In this document: positions 1-6,582 of the stretch, in pieces | Layout: the number at the start of each line of letters is the position of its first letter | Numbering within the stretch: position 1 is the stretch's first letter | Assembly: GCA_035498555.1 (NCBI GenBank) | Contig: DATKAB010000166.1 | Span: 1-34,398 of the forward strand | DNA length: 34,398 bases | DNA from: Candidatus Sulfotelmatobacter sp. | GTDB taxonomy: Bacteria > Eisenbacteria > RBG-16-71-46 | Direction of reading: 5' to 3' | Notes under the pieces: generated by a model | Database searches by the model: none | Seen by the model: the letters and a program-made list of their open reading frames with translations, nothing else | Told to the model about the DNA's origin: nothing | Made by a program: the position numbers and the translations under genes

Positions 1-145
1 CAGCGCCAGCCGATCCCGCTAGTGCGGTGGTGGCAACAGGATGGGTTGGGGCAGAATGGGGGCGAGAAGCGACCCGCTGGCGACATGCAGGGTCAGTCCC
101 TGCACGTCCTGCACCATCACCAATCTTCGGAGCATGACCGAAGGC
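1..145. other. non-coding upstream region of the cbs operon
   Basis: I see no convincing gene here. Short open frames lack a ribosome site and look like chance in GC-rich DNA. An imperfect hairpin is visible at 84-107, with a seven-base stem (TGCAGGG against CCCTGCA) and a five-base loop. No T tract follows it, so it is not a clear terminator. The end of an upstream gene may lie left of the window. Confidence 0.5.
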
Positions 146-174
146 TTGACGATCTCCGAGGCGCTGCCTAACCT
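146..174 (+). promoter_or_regulatory. candidate sigma70-type promoter of the cbs operon
   Basis: TTGACG at 146-151 is followed after exactly 17 bases by TAACCT at 169-174. The start of transcription would fall near 181, giving a leader of about 48 bases that holds the ribosome site GAAGGAG at 212-218. The -35 box matches the classical hexamer at five of six positions and the -10 box is weaker. The 17-base spacing recurs at other candidate promoters in the window. Confidence 0.45.
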
Positions 175-228
175 CCCCAGCGCCTCGTTTCATTCCATCC
201 GCCCTCGCCCCGAAGGAGTGGGTTCCCC

Positions 229-1620
229 GTGAGCAGCGTTCTCGACGGTCTCGAGTACCACGAGACGGTGCTGAGCCTCGTTGGGCGCACGCCCCTGGTC
301 CGCATTCGCAAGCTCGCGGCAGACTGTCCGGCGCCGGTGCTCGCCAAGCTCGAATACTTCAATCCCGGCGGGAGCGTGAAGGACCGGATTGGCCTGGCGA
401 TGGTGGAGGCGGCGGTGCGCGAGGGGCGACTCCTGCCCGGCGGCACGATCGTCGAGTGCACGTCGGGAAACACCGGGCTTGGCCTCGCGATGGTGGCGGC
501 GGTGCTCGGATATCGCGCCGTGTTCTGCATGCCGGACAAGGTGTCGAGCGAAAAGGTCAACCTGCTCAAGGCGTTCGGCGCCGAGGTGCTCCTGAGCCCG
601 ACCGCGGTGGCGCCAGATTCTCCCGAGTCCTACTACTCGGTCGCGAAGCGAGTGGCGGCCGAGCGCACCGGCGCCTGCCTCATGAACCAGTACTACAATC
701 CCGCCAACCCCCTTGCGCACTACCAGTCGACGGGTCCCGAGATCTGGGAGCAGACCCGTGGCCGCGTCACGCACTTCGTGGCGGGAATGGGAACGGGCGG
801 CACGATCTCGGGCACCGGCAGGTACCTGAAAGAAAAGAACGCCGGTGTGCAGGTGGTGGGCGCCGATCCGGTGGGGTCGATCCTCAGGCACTACAAGGAG
901 ACCGGCAAGATCACTGAGGCCCACCCCTACAAGATCGAGGGGGTCGGCGAGGACTTCATTCCCGGCGCGACCGACTTCAAGGTCGTGGATCGAATCCTCT
1001 CGTGCAGCGACCGCGACGGCCTGAACACCGCGCGCCGGCTGGCGCGGGAGGAGGCGATCTTCGTCGGCGGTTCCTCGGGCATGGCGGCCTGGGTCGCCTT
1101 CCAGGTCGCGCGCGCGCTGACACCCAACGATCTGGTGGTGGTGCTGCTCCCCGACACCGGTGAGCGCTACCTGACCAAGGTCCACAGCGACGAGTGGATG
1201 CGCGACAACCACCTGCTCGATCCCGAGATCACGCGGGTTCACGAGGTGCTCGGGACCAAGGGACGGAAGCTGCCGAGGCTGCTCTCGGTGGAAGCCGACG
1301 AGCCGGTGCGGCGCGCGCTCCAGCTGGTCGAGCAGCACGACATCACCCAGATTCCGGTGTTTCGAAAGGGGCAGCTGGTGGGCACGGTATTCGACAACGA
1401 GCTGCTGAAACGTGTCCTCGAGAACTCGCAGGTGCTCGATCAGCAGGTGGCAACGCTGATGGGCGAGCCGCTACCGGTGGTGGACGCCGGCGAGCCGGTC
1501 AGCCACGTGACCAACCTGCTCACCTCGCGTACGCCGGCGGTGCTGATTCGCGAGGACGGCCATGTCAAAGGCATTCTGACCCGCTTCGACATGCTCCAGT
1601 TCATCGCGGGGAACGAGTAA
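229..1620 (+). CDS. cbs: cystathionine beta-synthase (PLP enzyme with C-terminal CBS domain pair)
   Basis: This 463-residue cytoplasmic enzyme is predicted to condense serine with homocysteine to cystathionine, the first step of reverse transsulfuration. The fold-type II PLP core occupies roughly residues 8-330. The PLP lysine is K51 in NPGGSVKDR, TSGNTGLGLAM follows near residue 78, and the phosphate loop GTGGTISGTGRY is near 188. Two CBS domains fill about residues 345-463 and may bind an adenosyl ligand such as SAM. The heme-binding N-terminus of the human enzyme is absent. I chose the GTG start because GAAGGAG lies ten bases upstream. The stop overlaps the next start by one base (TAATG), so the two genes are very probably co-translated. 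An O-acetylserine-dependent cysteine synthase is the main alternative, but the CBS pair and the partner gene argue for cystathionine synthesis. Confidence 0.9.
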   Translation: MSSVLDGLEYHETVLSLVGRTPLVRIRKLAADCPAPVLAKLEYFNPGGSVKDRIGLAMVEAAVREGRLLPGGTIVECTSGNTGLGLAMVAAVLGYRAVFCMPDKVSSEKVNLLKAFGAEVLLSPTAVAPDSPESYYSVAKRVAAERTGACLMNQYYNPANPLAHYQSTGPEIWEQTRGRVTHFVAGMGTGGTISGTGRYLKEKNAGVQVVGADPVGSILRHYKETGKITEAHPYKIEGVGEDFIPGATDFKVVDRILSCSDRDGLNTARRLAREEAIFVGGSSGMAAWVAFQVARALTPNDLVVVLLPDTGERYLTKVHSDEWMRDNHLLDPEITRVHEVLGTKGRKLPRLLSVEADEPVRRALQLVEQHDITQIPVFRKGQLVGTVFDNELLKRVLENSQVLDQQVATLMGEPLPVVDAGEPVSHVTNLLTSRTPAVLIREDGHVKGILTRFDMLQFIAGNE

Positions 1621-2795
1621 TGGGCGGCGAACGCTCGCTGTCGCCCAATGCCGGCATCGGCACCCGCGCGATTCACGCCGGCCAGGAACCCGATCCGACC
1701 ACCGGCGCGGTGACGGTGCCGATCTACCAGACCTCGACCTACGCTCAGGAAGCGCTGGGCAAGAACAAGGGCTTCGAATACGCGCGCGGGCACAACGCCA
1801 CGCGCTTCGCGCTCGAGCGGAATCTCGCCTCCCTGGAAGGCGGCCGCCACGGACTGTGCTTCTCGTCGGGCCTCGGCGCCACCAACACGCTCATGCAGAC
1901 GCTCTCTTCGGGCGACCACGTGGTGGCGGGGAACAATCTCTACGGTGGCACCTATCGCATGTTCGAACGGGTGTTCCGCCGCTTCGGCCTCGAGTTCACC
2001 TACGTGAACGGCGCCCGGGCCGAGGAAGTCGAGCAGGCCTTCACGCCTCGCACGCGGCTGGTGTTCGTCGAGACGCCCACCAATCCGATGATGGCGCTGA
2101 CCGACATCGCGGCGGTCGCCGCGATCGCGCACCGCCATGGCGCGAAGCTGGTGGTCGACAACACGTTCATGACGCCGTTCTTCCAGCGGCCGCTCGAGCT
2201 GGGGGCCGATGTGGTGATGCATTCGGTCACCAAGTATCTGAACGGGCACAGCGACATGATCGGGGGGGCGCTGATCACCAATGACGAGGCCCTCCACGAG
2301 CAGCTCCGCTTCCTGCAGAACGCGTCGGGAGCGGTGCCGGGGCCGATGGACTCCTGGCTCGCTCTGCGCGGCACCAAGACCCTGGCGGTTCGCATGAAGC
2401 GCCACGAGGAAAACGCTCGCGAGCTGGCCGAGTTCATGACCACGCAGAAAGCGGTCAGCGCCGTGTTCTATCCGGGACTCCGCTCGCACCCCCAGTATGA
2501 GCTGGCCCGAAGGCAGGCCTCGGGGTTCGGCGGCATGATCTCCTTCATCGCCGGCGACGGCTCACTCGAGTCGGGCCGGCGGGTCTTCGATCGGTTCACG
2601 CTCTTCACGCGCGCCGAGAGTCTCGGGGGCGTGGAGAGCTTGGTGTGCCACCCGGCCTCGATGACGCACGCCTCTGTGCCGCGCGAGACCCGGCTGGCGA
2701 TGGGCTTCGCGGACGGCCTGCTGAGGCTTTCGGTGGGTATCGAGGACCTCGTCGATCTCAGGGCCGACCTGGATCATGCGCTCCAATGCGTTTGA
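1620..2795 (+). CDS. cystathionine gamma-lyase / gamma-synthase family PLP enzyme
   Basis: This 391-residue fold-type I enzyme belongs to the Cys/Met metabolism family. Paired with cystathionine beta-synthase it most likely cleaves cystathionine to cysteine, 2-oxobutyrate and ammonia. Visible family marks are Y54 and R56 of YARGHNAT (contacts to the neighbouring subunit's PLP phosphate), the NLYGGTYRMF segment near 105, D180 in VVDNTF (pyridine nitrogen contact), the Schiff-base lysine K205 in HSVTKYLNGHSD, and the C-terminal SLGGVESLVCHPASMTH block. The ATG overlaps the TAA of the upstream gene by one base. The open frame extends further upstream, but that part is antisense-like shadow of cbs. 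Sequence alone does not separate lyase from synthase; the operon partner favours lyase. Confidence 0.9.
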   Translation: MGGERSLSPNAGIGTRAIHAGQEPDPTTGAVTVPIYQTSTYAQEALGKNKGFEYARGHNATRFALERNLASLEGGRHGLCFSSGLGATNTLMQTLSSGDHVVAGNNLYGGTYRMFERVFRRFGLEFTYVNGARAEEVEQAFTPRTRLVFVETPTNPMMALTDIAAVAAIAHRHGAKLVVDNTFMTPFFQRPLELGADVVMHSVTKYLNGHSDMIGGALITNDEALHEQLRFLQNASGAVPGPMDSWLALRGTKTLAVRMKRHEENARELAEFMTTQKAVSAVFYPGLRSHPQYELARRQASGFGGMISFIAGDGSLESGRRVFDRFTLFTRAESLGGVESLVCHPASMTHASVPRETRLAMGFADGLLRLSVGIEDLVDLRADLDHALQCV

Positions 2796-2847
2796 TTCCT
2801 TGGGCTTGCGAGTGCTGACCCAGCTCCGCTCGGGACCCCGATGCGGG

Positions 2848-2876
2848 TTGACAAGCCGGGGAGGCATCCCTAGTCT
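2848..2876 (+). promoter_or_regulatory. candidate sigma70-type promoter, TTGACA-N17-TAGTCT
   Basis: A perfect TTGACA at 2848-2853 is followed after 17 bases by TAGTCT at 2871-2876. Transcription would start near 2883, about 50 bases after the end of the gamma-lyase gene and outside any gene. It would drive the structured RNA that ends at the terminator 2985-3011, and with read-through the lipoprotein gene beyond. Confidence 0.5.
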
Positions 2877-2882
2877 TCCGGC

Positions 2883-3011
2883 GCTTCGACTGTGAGTACT
2901 CCCGATCCTCCGGCGCGAAGCCACCGTGGGGGCTTTGAGTATTCAACCCTTCCGTTCGACATGAGCAGGGACGCTGCCGGCCCCAACACCGCTCCTGAGT
3001 GGTGTTTTTTT
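2883..3011 (+). ncRNA. candidate structured RNA (small RNA or leader with terminator)
   Basis: About 129 bases lie between a good promoter and a strong intrinsic terminator, and I see no coding frame in them. GAGTACTC at 2894-2901 can pair with GAGTATTC at 2937-2944 (eight pairs, one G-U). AAGCC at 2918-2922 pairs with GGCTT at 2931-2935 inside it, and GCAG/CTGC around 2965-2977 may form a small hairpin before the terminator. The element could be a stand-alone small RNA, the structured tail of the cbs operon, or a transcription-attenuation leader for the lipoprotein gene 90 bases downstream. It does not match a riboswitch class I can recognise by eye; I compared it mentally with c-di-GMP-I, fluoride and SAM types. 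Confidence 0.4.
2985..3011 (+). terminator. intrinsic terminator
   Basis: AACACCGCT at 2985-2993 pairs with AGTGGTGTT at 2999-3005 and beyond (nine pairs, one G-U) around a CCTG loop. The 3' arm runs into a stretch of T bases at about 3005-3011. In this GC-rich sequence it is the clearest Rho-independent terminator of the window. It would end the cbs operon read-through and the candidate RNA. Confidence 0.8.
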
Positions 3012-3040
3012 CTGTCATCGAGTCCACATCAATGAATCGG

Positions 3041-3077
3041 GTCGCCTGGGAACGACTACTTAAGATTCCCGGGCGGC
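3041..3077 (+). promoter_or_regulatory. 12-bp hairpin in the lipoprotein leader
   Basis: GTCGCCTGGGAA at 3041-3052 pairs with TTCCCGGGCGGC at 3066-3077, giving twelve pairs with two G-U, around a 13-base AT-richer loop. The hairpin ends ten bases before the strong ribosome site AGGAGG at 3087-3092. No T tract follows, so it is not an intrinsic terminator on this strand. It may act on translation or mRNA stability. The loop also holds TAAGAT-like bases, so a promoter overlapping this site is possible. Confidence 0.45.
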
Positions 3078-3097
3078 GTGACCGAGAGGAGGTGAAT

Positions 3098-3292
3098 GTG
3101 AAAGACATGCGCAAGATGTCCGCTCTGGTGATGGCCTCCCTGTTGGCCCTCGCCCTCGCCTTCATGGTCGCGAGTTGCGGCAAGAAGGCCGAACAGACGC
3201 CGGCTACCTCGGAGTCCTCGACGAGCTCAATGCCGTCCGACAGCACGATGCACTCCGACTCGGCTATGGCCGACACTTCCATGCATCACTGA
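3098..3292 (+). CDS. small Met/His-rich lipoprotein, function unknown
   Basis: This 64-residue protein has a basic N-terminus (MKDMRKM), a hydrophobic stretch (about residues 8-23) and a lipobox VASC ending at C27. It should be exported and lipid-anchored. The mature part is only 38 residues, rich in Ser, and its last twenty contain repeated Met and His (MPSDSTMHSDSA, then TSMHH). Met/His-rich tails can bind copper or other soft metals, but that is inference. The start is set by AGGAGG at 3087-3092, five bases before this GTG. A GTG at 3092 and an ATG at 3107 are in the same frame. It is preceded by a terminator and a long hairpin, and followed by its own hairpin, so it looks monocistronic. 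I do not recognise a named family. Confidence 0.7.
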   Translation: MKDMRKMSALVMASLLALALAFMVASCGKKAEQTPATSESSTSSMPSDSTMHSDSAMADTSMHH

Positions 3293-3329
3293 TCGACGGC
3301 CGGGGCGACCTGGACGTGTGTCATCGGGA

Positions 3330-3356
3330 GGGGAGCGCCTGCAAAGGACGCTCCCC
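3330..3356 (+). terminator. hairpin after the lipoprotein gene, probable terminator
   Basis: GGGGAGCG at 3330-3337 pairs with CGCTCCCC at 3349-3356. CCT and AGG extend the stem past a bulged A around a GCAA tetraloop. The following bases are GTCCTGTTT, a poor T tract. It lies 40 bases after the lipoprotein stop and before the ribosome site of the next gene. Confidence 0.5.
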
Positions 3357-3458
3357 GTCCTGTTTGAGCCGATTCGCTCAGCTTCGATTTTGGCCGGATC
3401 GCGCAACCCCAGGCGCCTGGTTGCCGTAAGGGGAGGCAGCCCAGGGAGGACGGAGCCG

Positions 3459-4532
3459 GTGTTTGGAATCACGCGAATTCTGCCCCTCATGCTGCTGTTG
3501 GCGAGCGCCCCGAGCGCGGCGCTGGCCGGCGATCTGCGCGAGCAGAGTTCGCTGGACGTTGGCACCGCCGGGCTGACCGCGGTCCGAGTCCTCAATGCGC
3601 GCGGTCAGGTGGTGCTCTCGCCGAGCAACGACGGGCGGCTCCATCTCACCGCCCTGAAGCTGGTTCGCGGCAATTCGAAGTCCGAAATGGCGCGCCTGGC
3701 GGACCAGATGCGGGTGGACACCCGCACGGACAACGGTCAGTTCGTGGTCGAAGTCCACTATCCTTCGTCCCAATCGATTCGAATCGGTTTCTGGGACCTG
3801 TTCTCCGACTTCGAGATTCCGAGCGCGGAGATTCGCCTCGGGCTGGAGGTGCCGGCGAGCCTCGAGGTACAGGTGCGCTGCGCGAGCGGCGACATCTCCT
3901 CGCGAGAACTCGGGAGCCGGCAGACGCTCGAGAGCACCAGCGGGGACATCCAGGTGGATGCTCCGGGCGCCGCCGTGGCCCTCACCAGCACCAGTGGCGA
4001 CGTCACCGGCGATGATCTGAGAGCGTCGAAGATTCGCACCGTGAGCGGCGACGTCCAGATCCGCGGCATTCGCGGGCCGCTCGATGCGCATTCGACCAGC
4101 GGCGACATCTCGGTGCGTGACGCCGCTGACTCGATCCTGATCGGCACCGTGAGCGGCGACGTCGACGTGAACCAGGCGCCGCGAGGCCTCGAGGTCGGCA
4201 CCACCACCGGACACGTGGTGGCGGATCGCGTAGCCTCTCGCGCCACGGTCGCGGCCTCGAGCGGCGACGTCGAGCTCACCCTGGCCGCGCCGCTCTCGCG
4301 GGCCCAGGTCACGACCAGCAGCGGCGACATCCACGTGGCGCTGGGTCCGGGGGTCGGCGGTCAGATCGAGCTTCGCACCTCGAACGGCTCGCTCGAGACG
4401 CGCGCCGAAATCCAGGCCGGGTCGCTCTCGCGCCGCGTCATCACCGGACGCGTCGGGCAGGGCTCGGCCGTCATTCAGCTTCGCAGCGCTTCAGGCGATA
4501 TCCATCTCTCCACGGGAGGCCGAGAATCATGA
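3459..4532 (+). CDS. exported DUF4097-type beta-repeat protein
   Basis: This 357-residue protein starts with a signal peptide (hydrophobic ILPLMLLLASAP, then AALAGD as likely cleavage area). From about residue 142 to 350 it holds a solenoid of short beta repeats. The motif SGD followed by I or V occurs nine times, roughly every 18-25 residues, with two degenerate copies (TTGHV, TSNGS). This is the pattern of DUF4097, a family without an agreed function, often next to envelope-stress or sigma-factor genes. None of those genes is seen here. The GTG start is chosen because GGGAGGA at 3444-3450 sits eight bases upstream and the signal peptide begins there. The frame is open back to 3318 without a signal. 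The stop overlaps the next ATG (ATGA), so it is coupled to the bactofilin-like gene. Confidence 0.8.
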   Translation: MFGITRILPLMLLLASAPSAALAGDLREQSSLDVGTAGLTAVRVLNARGQVVLSPSNDGRLHLTALKLVRGNSKSEMARLADQMRVDTRTDNGQFVVEVHYPSSQSIRIGFWDLFSDFEIPSAEIRLGLEVPASLEVQVRCASGDISSRELGSRQTLESTSGDIQVDAPGAAVALTSTSGDVTGDDLRASKIRTVSGDVQIRGIRGPLDAHSTSGDISVRDAADSILIGTVSGDVDVNQAPRGLEVGTTTGHVVADRVASRATVAASSGDVELTLAAPLSRAQVTTSSGDIHVALGPGVGGQIELRTSNGSLETRAEIQAGSLSRRVITGRVGQGSAVIQLRSASGDIHLSTGGRES

Positions 4533-5953
4533 GAGCACGCGCCACGCAAGTCCTGCTGGGCGTCACCTGCCTGTTGGGGGCCGCTGCGGCGGCCTTCGAG
4601 GGTTCGGCCCAGATGCGGGCGGCGTCCCTCGACCGGCTGACCCGGGCCCTGGTCGCGGTTCAGGAGTGGGTTGCCTCTCCGGCCCGGGCCGACGAGATGA
4701 AGTTCACGCCGCTGCCCCCCGAGAGTTCCTCTTCGCTCGAGCACTCCGGCCGCCGCGCGAGCCGCGGACACGCTTCGAGCGGCGAGGCCGCACCGGTGCC
4801 GCCGACTGCGCCGGCTCCGCCGACTCCTCCCAGCCCGCCCACCGTCATCGTCGGAAAGTCCGGCGACATCATGCGGGTGGGCTCCGACATCGAGATCGGG
4901 CGCGATGAGGTGGTCACCGGCGACGTGCTGGCGGTGGGCGGCGATCTTCGCGTGCAGGGACATGTCGAGGGCAACGCGGTGTCGGTGGGGGGAGACATCT
5001 ATCTCGACTCCACCGCGCGCGTGGACGGCGACGTCGTCTGCATGGGCGGCGAGCTGCACGAGGACCCGGGCGCGGTGGTGAGCGGCAAGCGCGTGGTCGG
5101 GCTCGGCCGCAATCGCGAGCGCATTCTCTCCGCGCCCCTGCGGCATCGCACTTTCGACGTGGACGTCGAGCGCGGCAATCGCGTCGCCCGTTCGCTGGCG
5201 TGGCTGCTGATCTGGCTGCTGCTGGGCTGGGTCGTGGTCAAGATCACGCCGGGGCGCACTCAGGCGGCGGTGGATTCGTTCCGGCAGTCGGGCGGAGGCG
5301 CGTTCCTGGTGGGCTGGCTGGCGGTCGTGCTGCTGATCCCGGGTCTGATCGCGGTAGCGCTGCTGACGGCGCTGCTCTGCATCACCATCATCGGCATCCC
5401 GCTCGGCATCGCGCTGCTGTTCGCCTACTTCCTGCTGGTCGCCGTGTTCGGCGTCTGGGGCGGAGTGGTGGGTGCCGCGGTGCTCGGCGAGCGCCTGGCG
5501 GTGCGACAGGGGCAGATGCATCCGACGCTGATGCGCGCGACCATGATCGGCGTCCTCTCGCTCGGCGGCGCCCTGTTCGTCGCCTCGGTCATGAAGGCGA
5601 TCCATTTCATCCCGCTGTTCTCGGGATTCGGGCAGCTGTTCCACGTACTGCTGATCGTCTTCACCATTCTGGTGGGCGTCACGGGCTGGGGCGCGCTGCT
5701 TCGCTCCGAATTCACGACCGGCCCGATCGCCCGCTGGTGGCATGGCCGCCGCGGCCCCGCGGTCGGTCCAGGGCCCGGCTCGCCGGCGCCCGCGCCCCCC
5801 GGTCCCTACGCGCCTCCACCCGGTCCGGCCGGCACGGTGGTGACGACGCTCGATACGGCGCCGCCGCCACCCCCGCCGCCGCCATCGCCGCCTGAATCCT
5901 TCATGCCTCCCCGGCCGCCGCGCGAGCCGGAGCCGCCGGCTCCCGCGATCTAG
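4529..5953 (+). CDS. bactofilin-like polymer-forming domain fused to a multi-pass membrane protein
   Basis: The 474-residue product begins with a signal-like segment (TQVLLGVTCLLGAAAAAF). A Pro/Ser-rich linker leads to a short right-handed beta-helix-like region at about residues 108-190, built from GDV/GGD turns (TGDVLAVGGDLRVQG, SVGGDIYLD, DGDVVCMGGEL). This resembles the polymer-forming (bactofilin-type) domain. It is followed by four to five hydrophobic helices between about 222 and 390, the first being ARSLAWLLIWLLLGWVVV. The C-terminal 80 residues are almost all Pro, Gly and Ala and probably disordered. It overlaps the DUF4097 gene by four bases, so both beta-repeat proteins should be made together, one free in the periplasm and one in the membrane. 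An envelope scaffold or stress-sensing role is inference. Confidence 0.75.
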   Translation: MRARATQVLLGVTCLLGAAAAAFEGSAQMRAASLDRLTRALVAVQEWVASPARADEMKFTPLPPESSSSLEHSGRRASRGHASSGEAAPVPPTAPAPPTPPSPPTVIVGKSGDIMRVGSDIEIGRDEVVTGDVLAVGGDLRVQGHVEGNAVSVGGDIYLDSTARVDGDVVCMGGELHEDPGAVVSGKRVVGLGRNRERILSAPLRHRTFDVDVERGNRVARSLAWLLIWLLLGWVVVKITPGRTQAAVDSFRQSGGGAFLVGWLAVVLLIPGLIAVALLTALLCITIIGIPLGIALLFAYFLLVAVFGVWGGVVGAAVLGERLAVRQGQMHPTLMRATMIGVLSLGGALFVASVMKAIHFIPLFSGFGQLFHVLLIVFTILVGVTGWGALLRSEFTTGPIARWWHGRRGPAVGPGPGSPAPAPPGPYAPPPGPAGTVVTTLDTAPPPPPPPPSPPESFMPPRPPREPEPPAPAI

Positions 5954-5987
5954 CTCCGGCTCGGGAGCTCCGAGCGCTGGTAGGATG

Positions 5988-6016
5988 CGGCGCCCTCATT
6001 CGAGACGAGGGCGCCG
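5988..6016 (+). terminator. perfect 10-bp hairpin at the end of the DUF4097/bactofilin operon
   Basis: CGGCGCCCTC at 5988-5997 pairs without mismatch with GAGGGCGCCG at 6007-6016 around a nine-base loop. There is no T tract. It follows the stop at 5953 by 35 bases and precedes the VTT-like gene. It ends on the first base of an in-frame GTG at 6016, which makes that codon an unlikely start. TAGGAT at 5981-5986, preceded by TG and one base, is an extended -10 lookalike. Confidence 0.45.
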
Positions 6017-6039
6017 TGATCTCTTCGGAGAGGATCCGC

Positions 6040-6582
6040 GTGTCCGTCGACAGCCTGTGGATGCTGTGCCTCTTGCTGTTCGTGGACGGCGCCACGTTCG
6101 CATTCGCCACCACGCCGCTCCTGCTCGAGTACGGCAAGCGACAACCGGCCTGGACGGTGGCGACTTTCGGCGGGCTCGCCAGCGCCGCGGGGAGCACGGT
6201 CCAGCTGCTGATCCTGCGCTGGATCCTGCACGAGAGCCAGCCGTGGATGCGGCGCTTCGCCCCGTCCAGGGAAAAGCTCGACGCCGCGCTCGCCCGGTAT
6301 CCCTCCACGATGTTCCTGGCGTTGTTCTGGGCGCGGCTGACGCCGCTGCCCGACGCGCCGCTCAAGCTGGTGGCGGCCGCGATCGGCTACCCGGCGCTGC
6401 GTTACGGTCTGGCCGTCTATCTCGGCGCGATTCCCTACTACTTCGCGCTCGCTCTGGTCGGCCGGGCGGTGAAGATTCCGGGCTGGGTGCTGCTGGTCGC
6501 CGGGATCGCGCTCGGGCTCGGGGTGCTGGTGGACCGTCTGCGCAAGCGGCGGGCTCCTCCGGCGTCGCCGCCACCGGCATGA
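6040..6582 (+). CDS. VTT/DedA-like small integral membrane protein
   Basis: This roughly 180-residue protein is mostly hydrophobic. Helices are visible at about residues 6-28, 42-64, 90-110, 120-150 and 155-170. The segment ARLTPLPDAPLKLVAAAIGY resembles the re-entrant loop region of VTT (SNARE-associated, DedA) proteins, which move lipids across membranes. The match is by shape and I cannot name the substrate. I prefer the GTG at 6040 because GGAGAGGA at 6027-6034 is five bases upstream. The in-frame GTG at 6016 lies on a hairpin stem. The tail is Arg/Pro-rich (RLRKRRAPPASPPPA). Its stop overlaps the hyuA start (ATGA), which is an odd partner for hydantoinase genes. Confidence 0.65.
   Translation: MSVDSLWMLCLLLFVDGATFAFATTPLLLEYGKRQPAWTVATFGGLASAAGSTVQLLILRWILHESQPWMRRFAPSREKLDAALARYPSTMFLALFWARLTPLPDAPLKLVAAAIGYPALRYGLAVYLGAIPYYFALALVGRAVKIPGWVLLVAGIALGLGVLVDRLRKRRAPPASPPPA

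Noticed and set aside
41-232. A 63-codon open frame before cbs
   Set aside because: No ribosome site and no protein-like pattern; it overlaps the promoter, ribosome site and start of cbs.
3885-4500. Repeated AGCGGCGAC-like units as a DNA tandem repeat
   Set aside because: They encode the spaced SGD turns of the DUF4097 domain and vary between copies, so the repeat is at protein level.
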